Assembly (NCBI GenBank): GCA_003281505.1
Contig: QCBU01000002.1
Location: 162,498 to 226,497, forward strand
Origin: Prochlorococcus sp. AG-347-J14
GTDB lineage: Bacteria > Cyanobacteriota > Cyanobacteriia > PCC-6307 > Cyanobiaceae
Reading direction: 5' to 3'
Length of the DNA stretch: 64,000 nucleotides
Shown here: positions 1-9,267 of the stretch, one piece after another
Numbering within the stretch: position 1 is the first letter of the stretch
How the letters are laid out: the number at the start of each line of letters is the position of its first letter
Made by a program: the position numbers and the translations under genes
Notes under the pieces: generated by a model
The model's database searches: none
What the model was told of the DNA's origin: nothing
Seen by the model: only the letters and a program-made list of their open reading frames with translations

Positions 1-1
1 A

Positions 2-91
2 GATTTTGATATTGATAGTTGGGAAATTGGAAAGATAGTTAGAAAAAATGACTCAACAATTAGTAAATTTTTGCCAGAAATTTTAATTTAA
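2..91 (+). CDS. C-terminal end of an unidentified protein (partial)
   Basis: An open frame enters from the left edge and ends at a TAA at 89-91, giving 29 residues that finish with FLPEILI. The fragment is too short to assign to a family. Codon use is AT-rich like the neighbours. The next gene starts 132 bases downstream, so this is probably the end of an upstream + strand gene, but a chance open frame cannot be excluded. Confidence 0.45.
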   Translation, partial: DFDIDSWEIGKIVRKNDSTISKFLPEILI

Positions 92-223
92 ATTTTTTTA
101 TCATTTTTAAATGAGTTTTAAAAAATTATTTCTTATACCCAAATGAAAAAGTTAGGTGTAATATAATAAAATTACCGCCGAATTATATCGGAAGTTTAAG
201 TATTAAGATTTAACTTTTATTCA

Positions 224-868
224 ATGCCCTTTGCAAATAATCAAAGAATTACACGTAGACGTAGTTCAGCTGGTCCTACACCTCCAAAAAGACCAATAGG
301 TAATAATTCTGAATCAACTGGTAGACAGGCTCAAGGCCCAAGGCCAACCTTCTTGACACTAAGGGATCATGGGAAAGTTTTTGTCGCTGATTTACCTAAT
401 TTGTCCGATGGCCAATTAGCTCATATCAGTAAAGAAGCTAATGAAGTTTTAAATAGTTTGGAAAAAAGACTTAGTGATCTTGAAAATGAACCTAATGTTA
501 ATAATCCAGAAAACGATACGCTGATAAAAGCTTCTACTAAAAGAGATGTCACACTGAGGTTTATTAAATCAATAGAAGAAGAACAAGAGCATAGAAAGAA
601 TAATCCTGCTTTACGAGATGCTGCATCTGAATCGTTACCGAGAACTTTTCTTGAGGTTGCTAGACATAGATTGCCTGGAGCAACTTTTGATTCACTCCTT
701 CGAGAGGCTCTTGAAGCTTGTGCAGTTGATGAAAGTACCGAAGAAAATCAAGTTATTGATGAACCTAAAGAAACTGTAAAAATTATGGATATACCCTCTT
801 CCAACACTAATGCTTCACTTGTTGTTAGTATCGATTCAAGTGATGATTCCAAGAATGACTCTATTTGA
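224..868 (+). CDS. conserved hypothetical protein of picocyanobacteria, 214 aa
   Basis: I do not recognise a named family. The N-terminal 45 residues are basic, proline- and serine-rich and probably disordered. The centre (about residues 50-170) is charged and likely helical. The C-terminal 45 residues are acidic and serine-rich. There is no signal peptide, membrane segment or catalytic motif. A 130-base AT-rich gap with a possible -10 element (around 160-170) precedes the ATG. The end overlaps the start of a small cysteine-containing frame at 855, which suggests translational coupling. Reality is supported by length, composition and lack of a competing frame; function is unknown. Confidence 0.75.
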   Translation: MPFANNQRITRRRSSAGPTPPKRPIGNNSESTGRQAQGPRPTFLTLRDHGKVFVADLPNLSDGQLAHISKEANEVLNSLEKRLSDLENEPNVNNPENDTLIKASTKRDVTLRFIKSIEEEQEHRKNNPALRDAASESLPRTFLEVARHRLPGATFDSLLREALEACAVDESTEENQVIDEPKETVKIMDIPSSNTNASLVVSIDSSDDSKNDSI

Positions 869-1022
869 TTCAACACAAGAGTTAATAAGCTTTAAAGACC
901 AAAATAATTCAAAAATCAACCTTTCTCCAGAGAAAGAACACATTTTATGTAATCATTGCAAAAGGACTGCATCAAATGGTGTTAGATGCTTAGGAATGTG
1001 TGTAGCAGATAATGATTACTAA
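855..1022 (+). CDS. small cysteine-rich protein, about 55 aa
   Basis: This short frame overlaps the last 14 bases of the preceding gene in another phase. Starting at the ATG at 855 (a second ATG lies at 843) it gives 55 residues. The C-terminal part has CNHC followed by CLGMC, four cysteines that could bind a metal. The overlapping start is typical of translational coupling. I know no named family; this is a putative zinc- or iron-binding peptide by inference only. The longer reading from 810 would run deep inside the upstream gene and is less likely. Confidence 0.55.
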   Translation: MTLFDSTQELISFKDQNNSKINLSPEKEHILCNHCKRTASNGVRCLGMCVADNDY

Positions 1023-1225
1023 GATAATTCAAATTCTTGTATAAATAATCTGATGCAAATAATTAATAAATCAGTTAAATTTTATTTATTAATACATATT
1101 GGGTATTATTAATAATTAATAAAAGAATATTTTTTAAATCAATAATTAATTGAAACTTTATACTCTTTATTTTAAATTCAAGTTCTTAGAAAACTTCATA
1201 ATTAAATGCGTAAAAAAATTAAATA

Positions 1226-1296
1226 AGGCGGCACCCAGATTCGAACTGGGGATAAAGGATTTGCAATCCTCTGCCTTACCACTTGGCCATGCCGCC
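1226..1296 (-). tRNA. tRNA-Cys (GCA)
   Basis: Read on the minus strand the 71-base sequence folds as a cloverleaf: a 7-bp acceptor stem GGCGGCA/TGCCGCC, T arm with GTTCGAATC, and anticodon GCA flanked as TTGCAAA. The discriminator is U, the normal identity base for tRNA-Cys. No CCA is encoded. It lies antisense to, and just upstream of, the LpxB-related gene, so the long open frame running through it must not be used for that gene's start. Confidence 0.95.
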
Positions 1297-1297
1297 G

Positions 1298-1321
1298 AAA
1301 AAGATTCGAATGAATCTTTTT
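1298..1321. other. perfect 10-bp inverted repeat between tRNA-Cys and the LpxB-related gene
   Basis: AAAAAGATTC at 1298-1307 and its exact complement at 1312-1321 flank a 4-base loop. The hairpin ends in T runs on both strands, so it could act as a weak bidirectional terminator or shield the two divergent units. The stem is AT-rich, so its strength is doubtful. Confidence 0.4.
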
Positions 1322-1338
1322 ATGATCTTAACAGTAAG

Positions 1339-2568
1339 GTGTCTCATTCTCTACTATTCATTTGCAATGGTCATGGAGAAGATGTAATCGCATCGGAGAT
1401 AATAAAAAGATTACTAAAAAAAATAAAAAATAAAAATATAGAAGTTTTGCCGTTAGTGGGAAATGGAGATGTATTTAATTCCATAAAATCAAAGAATTTT
1501 CGTAAAATAGGATATTTAAAAGAGCTGCCTAGTGGAGGTTTTAGTAATCAAAGCCTGAAGGGATTTGTGCTTGATTTGTTTGCAGGATTTTTAATCTATA
1601 ATTTAAGAAATTTGCTACTTGTAAAAAGGAAGTCAAAACATAACTGTAAAATTGTCGCAGTAGGCGATTTCTTGCCATTACTCTACGCTTGGACTTCAGA
1701 ATGCGAATTTAGTTTTATTGGAACTCCCAAAAGTGACCATACTTGGAGTAGTGGGCCAGGTTGGGATTTAAGCGATTTTTATCATAAATTGAAAGGTTCT
1801 GAATGGGATCCATGGGAAATGTTTTTAATGAAATCTCCAAGATGTAAAAATTTGATTATGAGAGATAAAATTACAGCTAATAATTTGAATAAAAAAAATA
1901 TTGATGCAAAATACTTGGGTAATCCAATGATGGATTTTGTTAATGCAACAAACGAAAAGATATCAAATATTATTTCTTTTAAAAGGATTATTTTATTAGT
2001 TGGAAGTAGATATCCTGAAGCTCTTAAAAATCTTGATAATTTTCTAAATTGTTTGCAAGATTTTCATTTATCAAATGATTTGGTAATACTTTTGCCTTTG
2101 AGCATTAATGCGAATGTGATTCAAATTCAAAACTATTTAAATAAATATGGTTTTATAAAACAGAGAAAAGTTAAATTTCTAATTGATGAAGATTCAGTAT
2201 GGAAAAAGAAAGATAAATATGTAGTGATTGGAAAAGGTAAATTCAATACATGGGCAAATATGGCAGAAGTTGGCTTGTCTAATGCAGGAACTGCCACAGA
2301 GCAAATTACTGGCCTTGGAATTCCATCTCTTTCTCTACCGGGACCTGGACCACAATTTACAAAATCATTTGCGAAGAGGCAATCAAGATTATTGGGAGGT
2401 AGTGTTTTAGTTTGCAATAACAAGAAAATTCTTTTAAAACGTTTAAGTTTACTTTTGAAAGGAAAAGTTGATAGGTTAGAACAAGCAAAAATTGGAAAAA
2501 AAAGGATGGGGGAATCTGGAGCAAGTGAGAAAATCGTAGATGTCATAAACCTCCATTTGTTATCTTAG
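1339..2568 (+). CDS. lipid-A-disaccharide synthase-related protein
   Basis: About 409 residues from the GTG at 1339. The frame stays open further upstream but passes through the tRNA-Cys gene, so the GTG just before SHSLLFICNGHGED is preferred. The glycine-rich N-terminal loop (CNGHGED) and C-terminal NAGTATEQ and LPGPGPQF segments resemble the LpxB-related glycosyltransferase family found in cyanobacteria (GT-B fold). Known LpxB joins UDP-diacylglucosamine and lipid X; whether this relative does so is not established. It probably acts at the cytoplasmic membrane face on a sugar-lipid. It stands alone, with a small hypothetical gene 35 bases downstream. Confidence 0.8.
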   Translation: MSHSLLFICNGHGEDVIASEIIKRLLKKIKNKNIEVLPLVGNGDVFNSIKSKNFRKIGYLKELPSGGFSNQSLKGFVLDLFAGFLIYNLRNLLLVKRKSKHNCKIVAVGDFLPLLYAWTSECEFSFIGTPKSDHTWSSGPGWDLSDFYHKLKGSEWDPWEMFLMKSPRCKNLIMRDKITANNLNKKNIDAKYLGNPMMDFVNATNEKISNIISFKRIILLVGSRYPEALKNLDNFLNCLQDFHLSNDLVILLPLSINANVIQIQNYLNKYGFIKQRKVKFLIDEDSVWKKKDKYVVIGKGKFNTWANMAEVGLSNAGTATEQITGLGIPSLSLPGPGPQFTKSFAKRQSRLLGGSVLVCNNKKILLKRLSLLLKGKVDRLEQAKIGKKRMGESGASEKIVDVINLHLLS

Positions 2569-2603
2569 TAAATAGCTCCAGCTTATTAATTATTAATTCT
2601 TTT

Positions 2604-2870
2604 ATGTATCCAATAAATGATCGGGAATATCTAAAAATTTGTGCAGAGATTGCAAAACTTATGAGTATAAGCTTATCTTCTGCTAAGAAGAAAGTAGAAA
2701 TTCAAATTACAAAAGAAGGCTCGAAAACTATTCATGAAAAAATTCAAGTTGCTCATAATGTTTTAAAAATTTGTGAAAAAAAGGATGGAGATCAATCAAG
2801 TTCTTCAAGAATACTTGATAAGCTTATGGAATCTCTTGATGGTGAAGACAATTTTTTAACTGAAGATTGA
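2604..2870 (+). CDS. conserved small hypothetical protein, 88 aa
   Basis: A soluble, charged, mostly helical protein with no membrane segment or cysteine pair. I do not recognise a family. Residues 6-50 look like two or three helices, the tail is acidic. It follows the LpxB-related gene by 35 bases on the same strand and ends 3 bases before the convergent exonuclease gene. Tight packing and codon use support a real gene; function unknown. Confidence 0.65.
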   Translation: MYPINDREYLKICAEIAKLMSISLSSAKKKVEIQITKEGSKTIHEKIQVAHNVLKICEKKDGDQSSSSRILDKLMESLDGEDNFLTED

Positions 2871-2873
2871 TTC

Positions 2874-3509
2874 TTAATGTTCAAATATATTTGAGAATTT
2901 CATTATGTCTAAATCAGCATGTATAGAGACTGTTTCGAAACATTTTTTAGCTAATTCATATCTATTTTCTCTCTTTAAGATAATTTTTAGTTTATGCATA
3001 GCTTCAATTAAATATTTAACATCATTTGCTGCATAATCTAATTGATCTTTTGTTAAATCTTCGTTGCTACCCCAATCACTGCTTTGTGAGCTTTTGTCTA
3101 ATTCTATACCTAATAATTCATTTATTAAATCTTTTAAACCGTGTTTATTTGTATAAGTTCTCGCTAATTTACTAGCAATTTTTGTACAAAAAATATTTTT
3201 TGTTTTAATTCCAAGATTGCATTTTAGAGCTGCCACATCAAATCTCGCGAAGTGAAAGATTTTAGTAATTTTTTCATCTTCAAGAAGTGCTTTTAAATGA
3301 GGTGAAGAAGATGTATTTAGTTCGATTTTTATACATGATGTTTTTTTATATTCATTACATATTTGTACTAAACAGAGTCTATCTCTTCCATGAATTAAAC
3401 CCATTGCTTCAGTGTCAATAGCTAGGTGGGATGATTTTTTATAAAGATTGTATAAATCTGCACTTAAATCGCCATAATGAAGGTCAATATTTTTATTTTT
3501 AATAGTCAT
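2874..3509 (-). CDS. ribonuclease D-like 3'-5' exonuclease
   Basis: 211 residues covering only the DEDD exonuclease domain. Visible motifs are the first acidic pair IDTEAMG (D32, E34), HFARFD near residue 88 for the second motif, and YAANDVKYL near residue 160 for the third with its catalytic aspartate. Full-length RNase D also has HRDC domains, which are absent; short cyanobacterial forms are common. The family removes 3' nucleotides from tRNA precursors and other structured RNA. It converges on the 88-aa gene and is probably transcribed alone. Confidence 0.85.
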   Translation of the reverse strand: MTIKNKNIDLHYGDLSADLYNLYKKSSHLAIDTEAMGLIHGRDRLCLVQICNEYKKTSCIKIELNTSSSPHLKALLEDEKITKIFHFARFDVAALKCNLGIKTKNIFCTKIASKLARTYTNKHGLKDLINELLGIELDKSSQSSDWGSNEDLTKDQLDYAANDVKYLIEAMHKLKIILKRENRYELAKKCFETVSIHADLDIMKFSNIFEH

Positions 3510-3673
3510 TTTTAATAAGTATTTAAAGTAATTTAAGATTTAGAAAATTACTTAAGGTTTTATGTAATTAAGAATTTTTATTTAATAGGGTTATTTTACA
3601 GAATAATTCTAAAAAATTATATTATGATGTAACTTTAATTTTTATTCTTGAGTTACAAGAAAAAATTTATTTA

Positions 3674-4231
3674 ATGTCCTATTCCTTAAATTCAACATTA
3701 TTTCTGACAATTCTCTTGGCCATAGGATTATTTTTTTTTCTTAGGGCTTCCAGTAAAGATAGAACAACCATCGTTGAGATTTCATCTTCTCTGCAGCCAG
3801 TTAAGGTTTTAAATGGTTTATGTGAATGGCTTAATTTGAGGGGATGGAAGCAAACAGGAGGAGATTTTGAACAAAGAATTTTAATATTTAAGGGTCAAGT
3901 TGTTTCTAGTAAATTTTTAGCAATTTTTTTAGGTTTTCTTGGCGGTTTTGGTTCTTGTGCCTTGGGATTAGTAATTATTCAAATATATCCTGAATTAGGT
4001 TGGTGGCCTATTCTTTTGGGATTAATTGGTGGCCCTTTGTCTGGAATAGTTTATTTTAAAAAATCAGCAAGAGAGGAGAAATTCGAATTAAGGTTGATTA
4101 ACGATAATGAAAATGATTCAACTTTTATGAGACTAAGAGCGCATAGGGATGAATTAATCTCTTTAGAAAATGAACTTGGAGAAAAACTTCAATTGAAAAG
4201 TGATGGTTCTTTATTTAAAACACCTATATAA
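3674..4231 (+). CDS. cofactor assembly of complex C subunit B (CCB2/CCB4 family)
   Basis: 185 residues. There is an N-terminal membrane segment (about 8-24) and a helical hairpin of two more (about 80-130) with a GG-rich turn, followed by a charged soluble tail. This layout fits the CCB2/CCB4 family (formerly DUF2930), which helps attach haem ci covalently to cytochrome b6. Known members act in thylakoid membranes of chloroplasts and cyanobacteria. The call rests on overall pattern rather than a catalytic motif. It converges with hemF (28 bases between stops), a thematic but probably coincidental haem link. Confidence 0.7.
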   Translation: MSYSLNSTLFLTILLAIGLFFFLRASSKDRTTIVEISSSLQPVKVLNGLCEWLNLRGWKQTGGDFEQRILIFKGQVVSSKFLAIFLGFLGGFGSCALGLVIIQIYPELGWWPILLGLIGGPLSGIVYFKKSAREEKFELRLINDNENDSTFMRLRAHRDELISLENELGEKLQLKSDGSLFKTPI

Positions 4232-4259
4232 GATAATTTAAAATTTTATTCGATAATTT

Positions 4260-5288
4260 TTAATCAAAAATATTATTCTCTATACAGAATTTCTCTAACT
4301 CTCTATCATTTGACCAATCTTGGGGTTTTGTAAAAATTGATGTGAGAAATTCTTCTCGAGAACCCTTTTCAGCTTTATATCCATATTCCCATCTAGCTAA
4401 AGGTGGTAAGGACATCAATATAGATTCAGTCCTTCCATTTGTTTGTAGTCCAAAAATCGTGCCTCTATCCCAAACTAAATTGAATTCGACATATCTGCCT
4501 CTTCGATATAGCTGAAATTCTCTTTCCCTCGATGAATATGCTTGAGAAGCTCTTTTTTCAATAATGGGCAAATATGAAGGTAGGAATGCCTGCCCACAGT
4601 TTTCCGCTAAAGAAAATAAATTATCCCAATTTAAATTAGATCTGCTAATATTTTTTGAAGCTTTTGATGCTACTCCGTTTTGATTATTTCCTCTATAAAT
4701 ATTCCCTGAACCATCTTGATAATCATAAAAAATACCTCCTATGCCTCTAGATTCATTTCTATGCTTCAAGAAGAAATATTCATCACACCATGGTTTGAAA
4801 ACTTTATGCAAATCTTGATCAACTTTCTCACAAGCTTTTTTATGCTCGTCATGAAAATTCCTTACATCAGAAAGATAAGGATAAAAAGGCGTTAAATCTG
4901 CACCTCCTCCAAACCACCAAACAGGACCAGCTTCGAAATATCGATAATTCAGATGAACTGTAGGAATATAGGGATTCTTAGGATGCAACACCATAGAAGT
5001 TCCTGTAGCAAACCATTCATGACCTTTTGCTTCGGGCCTTTGAGAGATTATAGATTGAGGCAATTCTTTTCCCTTTACTTCCGAAAAATTCACTCCTGCT
5101 TGCTCAAAAATAGAACCATTTTTCAATACTCTTGATCTTCCACCGCCACCTTCGTCTCTTAGCCAGGATTCTTCTGTAAATTTTTCTTTGCCATCAACAT
5201 TTTCAAGACCTGAACAAATTTTGTCTTGTAGAGTTAATAAGAGATTTTTAGTTTTTTCTCTCGAGTTTTTAGGAGGTTCTTTCAACAT
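4260..5288 (-). CDS. hemF: coproporphyrinogen III oxidase, aerobic
   Basis: 342 residues, normal length for HemF. It performs the oxygen-dependent double decarboxylation of coproporphyrinogen III to protoporphyrinogen IX, for haem and divinyl-chlorophyll synthesis. Family blocks are clear: HLNYRYFE (112-119), [10 protein letters not shown] (125-134), a GIGGIFYDY block near 183, and [10 protein letters not shown] near 269. The start is the ATG at 5288. It is divergent from mrp across a 157-base intergenic region likely to hold both promoters. Confidence 0.97.
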   Translation of the reverse strand: MLKEPPKNSREKTKNLLLTLQDKICSGLENVDGKEKFTEESWLRDEGGGGRSRVLKNGSIFEQAGVNFSEVKGKELPQSIISQRPEAKGHEWFATGTSMVLHPKNPYIPTVHLNYRYFEAGPVWWFGGGADLTPFYPYLSDVRNFHDEHKKACEKVDQDLHKVFKPWCDEYFFLKHRNESRGIGGIFYDYQDGSGNIYRGNNQNGVASKASKNISRSNLNWDNLFSLAENCGQAFLPSYLPIIEKRASQAYSSREREFQLYRRGRYVEFNLVWDRGTIFGLQTNGRTESILMSLPPLARWEYGYKAEKGSREEFLTSIFTKPQDWSNDRELEKFCIENNIFD

Positions 5289-5445
5289 GTATTTTGTAAA
5301 TCTTGAAAAAATTTTTTTTTGGTAAATTATAAGTTTCTCCTTATAATTTCTCTTAAGGGGTCTCTATTGCCTATTATTTGATAGTTCGACATAGTTCTTA
5401 ATCTTTTAAACAGTCGACTACCTTGTCAAAATATTTAAAAATTTA

Positions 5446-6516
5446 ATGACCACAATAGAAGATGCGAATTTTGCTTTACAAAAAGTTCTAGATGCTGGAT
5501 CAAAGAAAAATGTAATTGAATTAGCTTGGATTAAAAATGTAAGAGTAAGTATACCGAGAGTAATCGTAGCATTATCATTACCATCGTTTGCAAATTCTCA
5601 GAGAGATAGAATTGTACAAGAGGTTAGAGAAATACTACTGGATTTTGAAGATATTGATGATGTTCAAATAGAGATAGATAATAATTCTTCCAAAATAGAA
5701 TCTCAAAATCAAAGTAATACTCCTGAGTTACAGAAAATTGATGGAATTAAACATACCATAGCTGTTAGCAGTGGTAAAGGTGGGGTTGGGAAAAGTACCA
5801 TTGCGGTTAATCTCGCTTGTTCTCTAGCTAAATTAGGCTTAAAAACTGGTTTGCTGGATGCAGATATATATGGACCTAATACTCCCTCAATGATGGGAGT
5901 TGCCGAACAGAATCCAAAGGTTACAGAAGGTAGTGGCAGTGATCAAAGGTTAATACCAATAGATAAATATGGAATTTCATTGGTATCAATGGGTTTCCTC
6001 ATAGAAGAAGGTCAGCCAGTTATATGGAGAGGACCAATGCTAAATAGTATCATCCGACAATTTTTGTACCAAGTTGAATGGAATAATCTTGATTTTTTGG
6101 TTATTGACTTGCCTCCAGGAACAGGCGATGCTCAAATATCCCTTTCTCAATCTGTGCCTATTTCTGGAGCTATAGTTGTCACTACTCCTCAACAAGTATC
6201 TTTGCAAGATGCAAGGAGGGGATTAGCAATGTTTAAACAATTAGGAGTACCTTTACTGGGAATTGTAGAAAATATGTCAGTATTTATTCCGCCAGATATG
6301 CCAGGCAAAAAATATGAAATTTTTGGTAAAGGTGGTGGACAAACATTAGCTAAAGAAAATGACTTACCATTATTAGCTCAAATTCCTATTGAAATCCCTC
6401 TCCTTGATGAGAGTAATAAAGGTGTACCAATCTCAGTAAGCCAGCCCAATAAAGAAAGTTCTGTTGTATTTGGTAACTTAGCTCAATTAATTAAGAATAA
6501 ATTTGTTGATAAATAA
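5446..6516 (+). CDS. mrp: Mrp/ApbC-family P-loop ATPase (iron-sulfur carrier type)
   Basis: 356 residues with an N-terminal MIP18 (DUF59)-like domain (1-75) and a MinD-type ATPase. The deviant Walker A is SGKGGVGKST (109-118), and DLPPGTGD marks the next conserved block. The family binds and transfers Fe-S clusters to apoproteins. The C-terminal region where ApbC usually has CPxC reads FIPPDMPG here, without cysteines, as I recall for other cyanobacterial Mrp proteins, so the cluster-carrier role is less certain. It is followed directly by rodA, with no intergenic gap. Confidence 0.93.
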   Translation: MTTIEDANFALQKVLDAGSKKNVIELAWIKNVRVSIPRVIVALSLPSFANSQRDRIVQEVREILLDFEDIDDVQIEIDNNSSKIESQNQSNTPELQKIDGIKHTIAVSSGKGGVGKSTIAVNLACSLAKLGLKTGLLDADIYGPNTPSMMGVAEQNPKVTEGSGSDQRLIPIDKYGISLVSMGFLIEEGQPVIWRGPMLNSIIRQFLYQVEWNNLDFLVIDLPPGTGDAQISLSQSVPISGAIVVTTPQQVSLQDARRGLAMFKQLGVPLLGIVENMSVFIPPDMPGKKYEIFGKGGGQTLAKENDLPLLAQIPIEIPLLDESNKGVPISVSQPNKESSVVFGNLAQLIKNKFVDK

Positions 6517-7788
6517 TTGATGTTTAAGAAAATTTCTTTATTAAATAACAGAGGATTTTTACAAAAAAAATACAACTTTAATAGAGGTTTTTTATTTTCT
6601 CCACTACTTATAATTCCCCTGTTTTTAGTCATTATTTCGGGTTTATTAATAAAAAGTATTCAGGGTGATCTTTTAGTATCTAACTATTTAAGTCATATTT
6701 TAACTGGTTTTTTAGGTTATTTTTTAGCATTTTTTATTTCTTATATACCCTTAGAGAGAATTAGAAAATATGTGGTTCCATTTTATTTATGTACTTTAAT
6801 ATCGTTATTACTAATTTATTTTTTTGGGATATCAGTTTCTGGAGCTCAAAGGTGGTTAAACTTGGGCATCTTTTCTTTTCAGCCTTCAGAAGTAGCTAAA
6901 ATAAGTACTGTATTAACTCTTGCTTTAGTACTAGACAAGAAGAATATTATAACAAAAAGAGATTTATTATTGCCCTTATTAGTAGTAGTTGTTCCTTGGT
7001 TATTAATTTTCTTTCAACCGGACTTAGGTACGTCTCTAGTTTTAATTGTTTTGACAGGTATGATGCTTTATTGGTCGCAAATGCCCATAGAGTGGATTTT
7101 GATATTAGGGTTTTGTCTTGTTACTTCTGCATTATATTTAACCTTACCAACTCTTCTTATTTTCTGGATTCCATTTATAGGATATCTTGCTTATAGATCT
7201 TCGAAAAAGAAAATTATTTTTTCTGCTTTCGCTATCACCTTACATTTGTTGATAGCAAAATTGACACCAATTTTATGGCAGTATGGCCTAAAAGAATATC
7301 AAAAAGATAGATTAGTTTTATTTTTAGATCCAAATAGAGATCCATTAGGTGGCGGATATCATTTGATACAGAGTCAAATTGCAATTGGTTCTGGAGGATT
7401 ATTTGGGACTGGTTTATTGCAAGGTAAGTTGACTAATTTGCAATTTATACCAGAACAACATACTGATTTTATATTCAGTGCTTTAGGCGAGGAATTGGGT
7501 TTTGTGGGGTGCACAATAGTTTTATTTTTGTTCTTTTTTTTGATTAAAAAACTTATTAATACTGCAACAATTGCTAGGACTAACTTTGAATCTCTGATAG
7601 TTATTGGAATAACCTCAACTTTTTTATTCCAAATAATTATTAACTTATTTATGACTATTGGATTAGGACCAGTTACTGGAATTCCCCTTCCTTTTATGAG
7701 CTATGGTCGAACTGCATTGGTGACTAATTTTATATCCATTGGATTTGTTTTATCTATATTGAAACGTTCTAGATCACTGCGAAGTTAA
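6517..7788 (+). CDS. rodA: RodA/FtsW/SpoVE (SEDS) peptidoglycan polymerase
   Basis: About 422 residues with roughly ten membrane segments. SEDS signatures are present: SGAQRWLNLG, FQPSEVAKI, FQPDLGTS, LGGGYHLIQSQIAIGSGG, EQHTDFIFSALGEE and PLPFMSYG. These proteins polymerise glycan strands from lipid II in the cytoplasmic membrane; RodA serves elongation, FtsW division. RodA is chosen from the overall pattern. The start is either TTG at 6517, touching the mrp stop, or ATG at 6520. The stop TAA overlaps the ATG of the histidine kinase by one base, so mrp, rodA and the kinase form one operon. Confidence 0.93.
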   Translation: MMFKKISLLNNRGFLQKKYNFNRGFLFSPLLIIPLFLVIISGLLIKSIQGDLLVSNYLSHILTGFLGYFLAFFISYIPLERIRKYVVPFYLCTLISLLLIYFFGISVSGAQRWLNLGIFSFQPSEVAKISTVLTLALVLDKKNIITKRDLLLPLLVVVVPWLLIFFQPDLGTSLVLIVLTGMMLYWSQMPIEWILILGFCLVTSALYLTLPTLLIFWIPFIGYLAYRSSKKKIIFSAFAITLHLLIAKLTPILWQYGLKEYQKDRLVLFLDPNRDPLGGGYHLIQSQIAIGSGGLFGTGLLQGKLTNLQFIPEQHTDFIFSALGEELGFVGCTIVLFLFFFLIKKLINTATIARTNFESLIVIGITSTFLFQIIINLFMTIGLGPVTGIPLPFMSYGRTALVTNFISIGFVLSILKRSRSLRS

Positions 7789-9155
7789 TGAAATCACAAA
7801 TAACTATAAAAAAAATTCAAGACTTTTTGATTCAAGGAGTTCAAACTACATATGTGGATGATGATACATGTAGAAGAATGTGGTGGGCTTCTTTAGAAGT
7901 TATTCAAAAAGATTTCCTATCCCATCATTATAAACAAGGAGGTATTTGGGTATCCTCCCCTTTGCCAGCTCTTAATGATAAAAAATTCTTTAATCAACTT
8001 CATGGATGGCTCTGGTCACCAAAGGGGTTTCCATACTTTCAAAATGAGAATGCAGGTTTTTTACCAATTAATAATAATAATTCAGATAAGATAAAAAAAG
8101 ATTTCGATTTAGTCAGTAATTATAAAGTCTTAAATCTTAGCGAAAAAGATGGTTATGAACCTTTTTTGATGATAATCACCCCAAATTTTCAGTGTATTTT
8201 ATCAATTGCAGGAGAAAAAGATAAGAAATATTTATTAATGAAGTGTGATGAAGAAAGCTTGAAAATTTCAATTGAACTAATGCATGCGAAATTAAATCAG
8301 GCAAATTACGAGGAAGGGGTTAAATTTCGTGATGCAATTAATAATTTAGGAAACTTGAATATGAATAATCAATTTGAAAAATCCTTTTGGCCAATATTAT
8401 CGGCAAAATTAGCAAATTTGGTACCAAATCAGAATATACATAATTCTGTAAAAAACGATGAAAAAAATGAGCAAATAACTGAAGCAAAATTATTACGTGC
8501 AATTTCTCATGAAGTAAGAACTCCTTTGGCAACAATCAGAACCCTCATAAGTTCTACTTTAAAAAAATATAATATGGATGAATCAATGAGAAATCGTCTA
8601 ATTCAAATAGATAATGAATGTAATGAACAAATTGATAGGTTTGGTTTAATCTTTAATGCAGCAGAATTAGTTAGTAATGAGGTCCCTTCATTAAATGAAT
8701 TGGCAAAAATTAATTTAGCCGAAATTTTCAAAAAGCTTGCCCCTTCTTGGAATAAACAGCTAAAACGACGTGGTATTTCTTTAAAGATAGATATCCCGAA
8801 TCAACTTCCGCAAATTTTGAGTGATTCTGAAAAATTAGAATTAATGCTAAGTGGATTAATTGATAAAAATACTAGAGGATTAAAAGAGGGTAGTACATTG
8901 ATTTTAGAATTAAGACCAGCTGGTCAAAAACTTAAACTACAACTAAAAGTACAATTAGAGAGTAATCAAAAAGAAATTCAAAAAAAAGATAATGGTTCTG
9001 ATATTAGTCCTGTTTTAAATTGGAACCCTCAAACAGGTAGTTTACAACTTAGTCAAAATGCTACTCAAAAGTTGTTAGCTAGTTTAGGAGGTCATGTCAC
9101 ACAAAGGCGTGATACGGGTTTGACAGTATTTTTTCCGATTTCAGATTCAAAATAA
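7788..9155 (+). CDS. sensor histidine kinase-like protein with a degenerate ATP-binding domain
   Basis: 455 residues, soluble, no membrane segment. An uncharacterised N-terminal region (1-230) precedes a clear H-box, RAISHEVRTPLATIR, with phosphoacceptor His241. In the following HATPase region the N-box reads LMLSGLIDKNTRG instead of the usual NLLxNAxKY, and no clean DxGxG or GTGLG box is seen; only a final GLTVFFP tail fits. It can therefore be a weak or inactive kinase, or a scaffold. It is coupled to rodA by a one-base overlap and lies 112 bases before psaD. Confidence 0.8.
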   Translation: MKSQITIKKIQDFLIQGVQTTYVDDDTCRRMWWASLEVIQKDFLSHHYKQGGIWVSSPLPALNDKKFFNQLHGWLWSPKGFPYFQNENAGFLPINNNNSDKIKKDFDLVSNYKVLNLSEKDGYEPFLMIITPNFQCILSIAGEKDKKYLLMKCDEESLKISIELMHAKLNQANYEEGVKFRDAINNLGNLNMNNQFEKSFWPILSAKLANLVPNQNIHNSVKNDEKNEQITEAKLLRAISHEVRTPLATIRTLISSTLKKYNMDESMRNRLIQIDNECNEQIDRFGLIFNAAELVSNEVPSLNELAKINLAEIFKKLAPSWNKQLKRRGISLKIDIPNQLPQILSDSEKLELMLSGLIDKNTRGLKEGSTLILELRPAGQKLKLQLKVQLESNQKEIQKKDNGSDISPVLNWNPQTGSLQLSQNATQKLLASLGGHVTQRRDTGLTVFFPISDSK

Positions 9156-9209
9156 AATGAGAAAAAAGTTTTCCATATATTAAATAATGTAGAAAATTTC
9201 TTGTAAATT

Positions 9210-9215
9210 TATAAT
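9210..9215 (+). promoter_or_regulatory. candidate -10 element of psaD
   Basis: TATAAT at 9210-9215, 52 bases before the psaD ATG, in an otherwise very AT-rich 112-base gap. No convincing -35 element is visible, which is common in Prochlorococcus. AT-richness makes chance matches frequent. Confidence 0.35.
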
Positions 9216-9267
9216 TTTGCAAAATATGAATGCTAATTTCTTATAAGAAATAACTCAAAAACCAAGG

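Noticed and set aside
1150..1338. Open frame upstream of the LpxB-related gene, giving a 472-aa protein
   Set aside because: It reads straight through the antisense tRNA-Cys, and the extra residues do not fit the family; GTG 1339 is preferred.
2133..2546. 137-aa minus-strand frame
   Set aside because: Antisense shadow of the LpxB-related gene.
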